64,000 bases of DNA from Clusia tigrina (taxonomy: Eukaryota; Arthropoda; Insecta; Diptera; Clusiidae), in NCBI GenBank assembly GCA_920105625.2, contig OV050030.1:242885889-242949888 (forward strand), in the 5' to 3' direction. The notes beneath the pieces were generated by a model. The model made no database searches. It saw only the letters and a list, made by a program, of their open reading frames with translations, and was not told the DNA's origin. Position numbers and translations under genes: made by a program. This document shows positions 62,601 to 64,000 of this stretch, in pieces (positions within the stretch are counted from its first letter, which is position 1; each line of letters opens with the position of its first letter).

Positions 62601-64000
62601 AGCATTTGTATGTAGCAAACATTGATAGGTGTGGGACGTACCGTATAGAAGTTAGGGCCATTTGAAGTTTTATCACTGTTTGAGTTGGGACTCAAGGGTA
62701 TCATAGCTTTAAGCGATAAGAGGCTCGAGTACTTTATTGTTACAAAATTTCAAGGTTTTATGACGCTCCGGTATAAAGTTACAAGCAGTTGTATGTTGCA
62801 AACTTTGATAGGTGTAGGACGTACCGTATAGAAGTTAGGGCCATTTGAAGTTTTATCAGTGTTTGATTTGTGACTCAAGGGTAGCATAGCTTTGCGCGAT
62901 AGCTTAAATTGACAAGAGGCTCGAGTACTTTATTGTTACAAAATTTCAAGGTTTTATGACGCTCCAGTAAAAAGTTACAGGCATTTGTATGTTGCCAACT
63001 TTGATAGGTGTGGGGCGTTCCGTATAGAAGTTAGGGCCATTTGAAGTTTTATCAGTGTTTGATTTGGGACTTGTAGGACGTACCGTATAGAAGTTAGGGC
63101 CATTTGAAGTTTTATCAGTGTTTGATTTGGGACTCAAGGGTAGCATAGTTTTGAGCGATAGCTTAAATTGACAAGAGGCTTGAGTACTTTATTGTTACAA
63201 AATTTCAAGGTTTTATGACGCTCCAGTAAAAAGTTACAAGCATTTGTATGTTGCAAACATTGATACGTGTAGGAAGTACCGTATAGAAGTTAGGGCCATT
63301 TGAAGTTTTATCAGTGTTTGATTTGGGACTCAAGGGTAGCATAGCTTTGAGCGATAGCTTAAATGGACAAGAGGCTCGAGTACTTTATTGTTACAAAATT
63401 TCAAGGTTTTATGACGGTCCATTAAAAAGTAACAAGCATTTGTATGTTGCAAACTTTGATAGGTGTAGGACGTACCGTATAGAAGTTAGGGCCATTTGAA
63501 GTTTTATCAGTGTTTGATTTGAGACTCAAGGGTAGCATAGCTTTGAGCGATAGCTTAAATGGACAAGAGGCTCGAGTACTTTATTGTTACAAAATTTCAA
63601 GGTTTTATGACGGTCCATTAAAAAGTTACAAGCATTTGTAACTTTGATAGGTATAGGACGTACCGTATAGAAGTTAGGGCCATTTGAAGTTTTATCAGTG
63701 TTTGATTTAGGACGCAAGGGTAGCATAGCTTTGAGCGATAGCGTAAATTGACAAGAGGCTCGAGTACTTTATTGTTACAAAATTTCAAGGATTTTTGACG
63801 CTCCAGTAAAAAGTTACAAGCATTTGTATGTTGCAAACTTTCATAGGTGTAGGATGCACCGTATAGAAGTTAGGGCCAATTGAAGTTTTATCAGTGTTTG
63901 ATTTGGGACTCAAGGGTAGCATAGCTTTGAGCGATAGCTTAAATTGACAAAAGGCTCGAGTACTTTATTGTTACAAAATTTCAATGTTTTATGACGCTCC
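62600..64000. repeat. Right-hand stretch with several shortened monomers
   Basis: About seven to eight monomers lead to the window edge. They include a CTCCGGTATAAAG monomer lacking about 13 bp (AAGCGATAAGAGGCTC, 62,711), a hybrid lacking about 133 bp at 63,070, two monomers with AAATGGACAAG and CGGTCCATTAAAAAG (63,365 and 63,560), one with 8 bp missing in GCATTTGTAACTTTG (63,632), and a final CAATGTTTTATG copy cut by the window end. No HOR period is visible because the array continues beyond the window. Confidence 0.7.
63050..63095. repeat. Truncated hybrid monomer, ~133 bp missing
   Basis: GTTTGATTTGGGACT is followed directly by TGTAGGACGTACCG, leaving a monomer of about 63 bp. This is the largest internal deletion in the window, and I found no second copy, so it is probably recent or its partner copy lies outside the window. 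Confidence 0.85.

Larger units (their letters stand above)
1..64000. repeat. Satellite DNA array, ~196-bp monomer, head to tail
   Basis: The conserved segment GTTTGATTTGGGACTC returns about every 196 bp from end to end (for example near 155, 351, 547), always in the same orientation. About 325-330 copies fit in the window. The best-conserved parts are the stretch from GGGCCATTTGAAGTTTTATC through TTTGGGACTCAAGG and the stretch TTGTTACAAAATTTCAAG. The most variable part is GATAGGTGTAGGACGTACCG (alternative GATAGGTATAGGATGCACCG). Most monomers hold CTCGAGTACT, which contains overlapping 6-bp palindromes. The consensus is about 37% G+C. A 196-bp unit is close to a nucleosome repeat length, which is typical of eukaryotic centromeric or heterochromatic satellites; any centromere role is inference. 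Neither array edge is present, and the host cannot be named from the sequence. Confidence 0.98.

Noticed and set aside
2113..63499. Plus-strand open frames of 61-67 codons (MFDLGLKGSIALSDS-like) as a gene family
   Set aside because: They lie wholly inside satellite monomers and start at GTG or TTG rather than ATG. They exist only where a single TGA is mutated and lose frame at the next monomer. No codon-level constraint or regulatory context is visible.
269..63836. Minus-strand open frames of 66-105 codons (MQHTNACNFLLERHK-like, MLPLSPKSNTDK-like)
   Set aside because: They are the reverse complement of the same monomers. Many start at TTG; ATG starts (ATGGCCCTAACTTC, ATGCTACCCTTGAG) are also just monomer sequence. 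The longer ones arise where a one-base indel happens to restore frame between neighbouring monomers.
1..64000. CRISPR array or other prokaryotic repeat system
   Set aside because: The repeat unit is 196 bp and contiguous, with no unique spacers, no leader and no cas-like genes. Variation between units is by point changes and small indels.
1..64000. CENP-B box in the monomer
   Set aside because: I found no match to the conserved TTCG....A..CGGG core in the consensus or in the common variants. This does not exclude a centromeric role.
1..64000. Telomeric repeats, tRNA, rRNA or transposon fragments
   Set aside because: No short telomere-type tandem repeat, no conserved RNA gene motif, no terminal inverted or long terminal repeats, and no sequence departing from the monomer was seen.
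1..64000. Naming the host or a known satellite family
   Set aside because: I do not recognise the monomer, and composition, unit length and HOR structure are shared by satellites of plants, insects and other animals. A search of the consensus against satellite and genome databases would decide it.

Overview
The whole 64 kb window is one uninterrupted head-to-tail satellite DNA array. The unit is a monomer of about 196 bp (about 37% G+C by hand count of the consensus), repeated roughly 325-330 times in a single orientation. I see no gene, RNA gene, transposon, unique spacer or array edge. The window opens at about position 43 of the monomer and closes at about position 105, counting the conserved GTTTGATTTGGGACTC as position 1. 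This architecture points to a eukaryotic chromosome: centromeric, pericentromeric, subtelomeric or another heterochromatic block. I do not recognise the monomer and cannot name the host.

The array is not flat. Monomers differ from each other at several to about twenty positions, and particular sets of variants recur at fixed long spacings. This shows nested higher-order repeats (HORs) produced by unequal exchange or segmental duplication. From left to right: a 2,352-bp (12-mer) period at 1-2,842; a 1,904-bp HOR at about 3,850-8,025 that carries a truncated monomer; a 1,956-bp HOR at about 8,057-12,133 ending in a 392-bp dimer duplication; a 1,567-bp (8-mer) HOR at about 12,830-15,060; a mosaic at 15.1-16.6 kb; a 1,958/1,762-bp HOR at about 16.6-20.3 kb overlapping another 1,567-bp HOR at 19.1-22.25 kb and a 588-bp trimer duplication; a 2,286-bp HOR at 23.4-26.7 kb; a 5,826-bp HOR at about 27.0-38.7 kb with a 2,162-bp HOR nested in it; 391-bp doublets at 39.7-40.6 kb; a nearly identical pair of 8,106/8,107-bp units at about 40.57-56.79 kb; a 2,341/2,733-bp HOR at 56.2-62.6 kb; and a more broken terminal stretch to 64 kb.

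No coding capacity is supported. The open frames of 60-105 codons that can be read on both strands are by-products of the monomer. On the plus strand they open at GTG or TTG and depend on one TGA having become TGG. Because 196 is not a multiple of 3, the frame changes at every monomer. The signals worth a second look concern array evolution: nested, very recent large duplications; a recurrent ordered trimer of monomer subtypes; truncated monomers sitting at block junctions; an indel-prone spacer inside an imperfect dyad; and a change in subtype composition around 15-18 kb.
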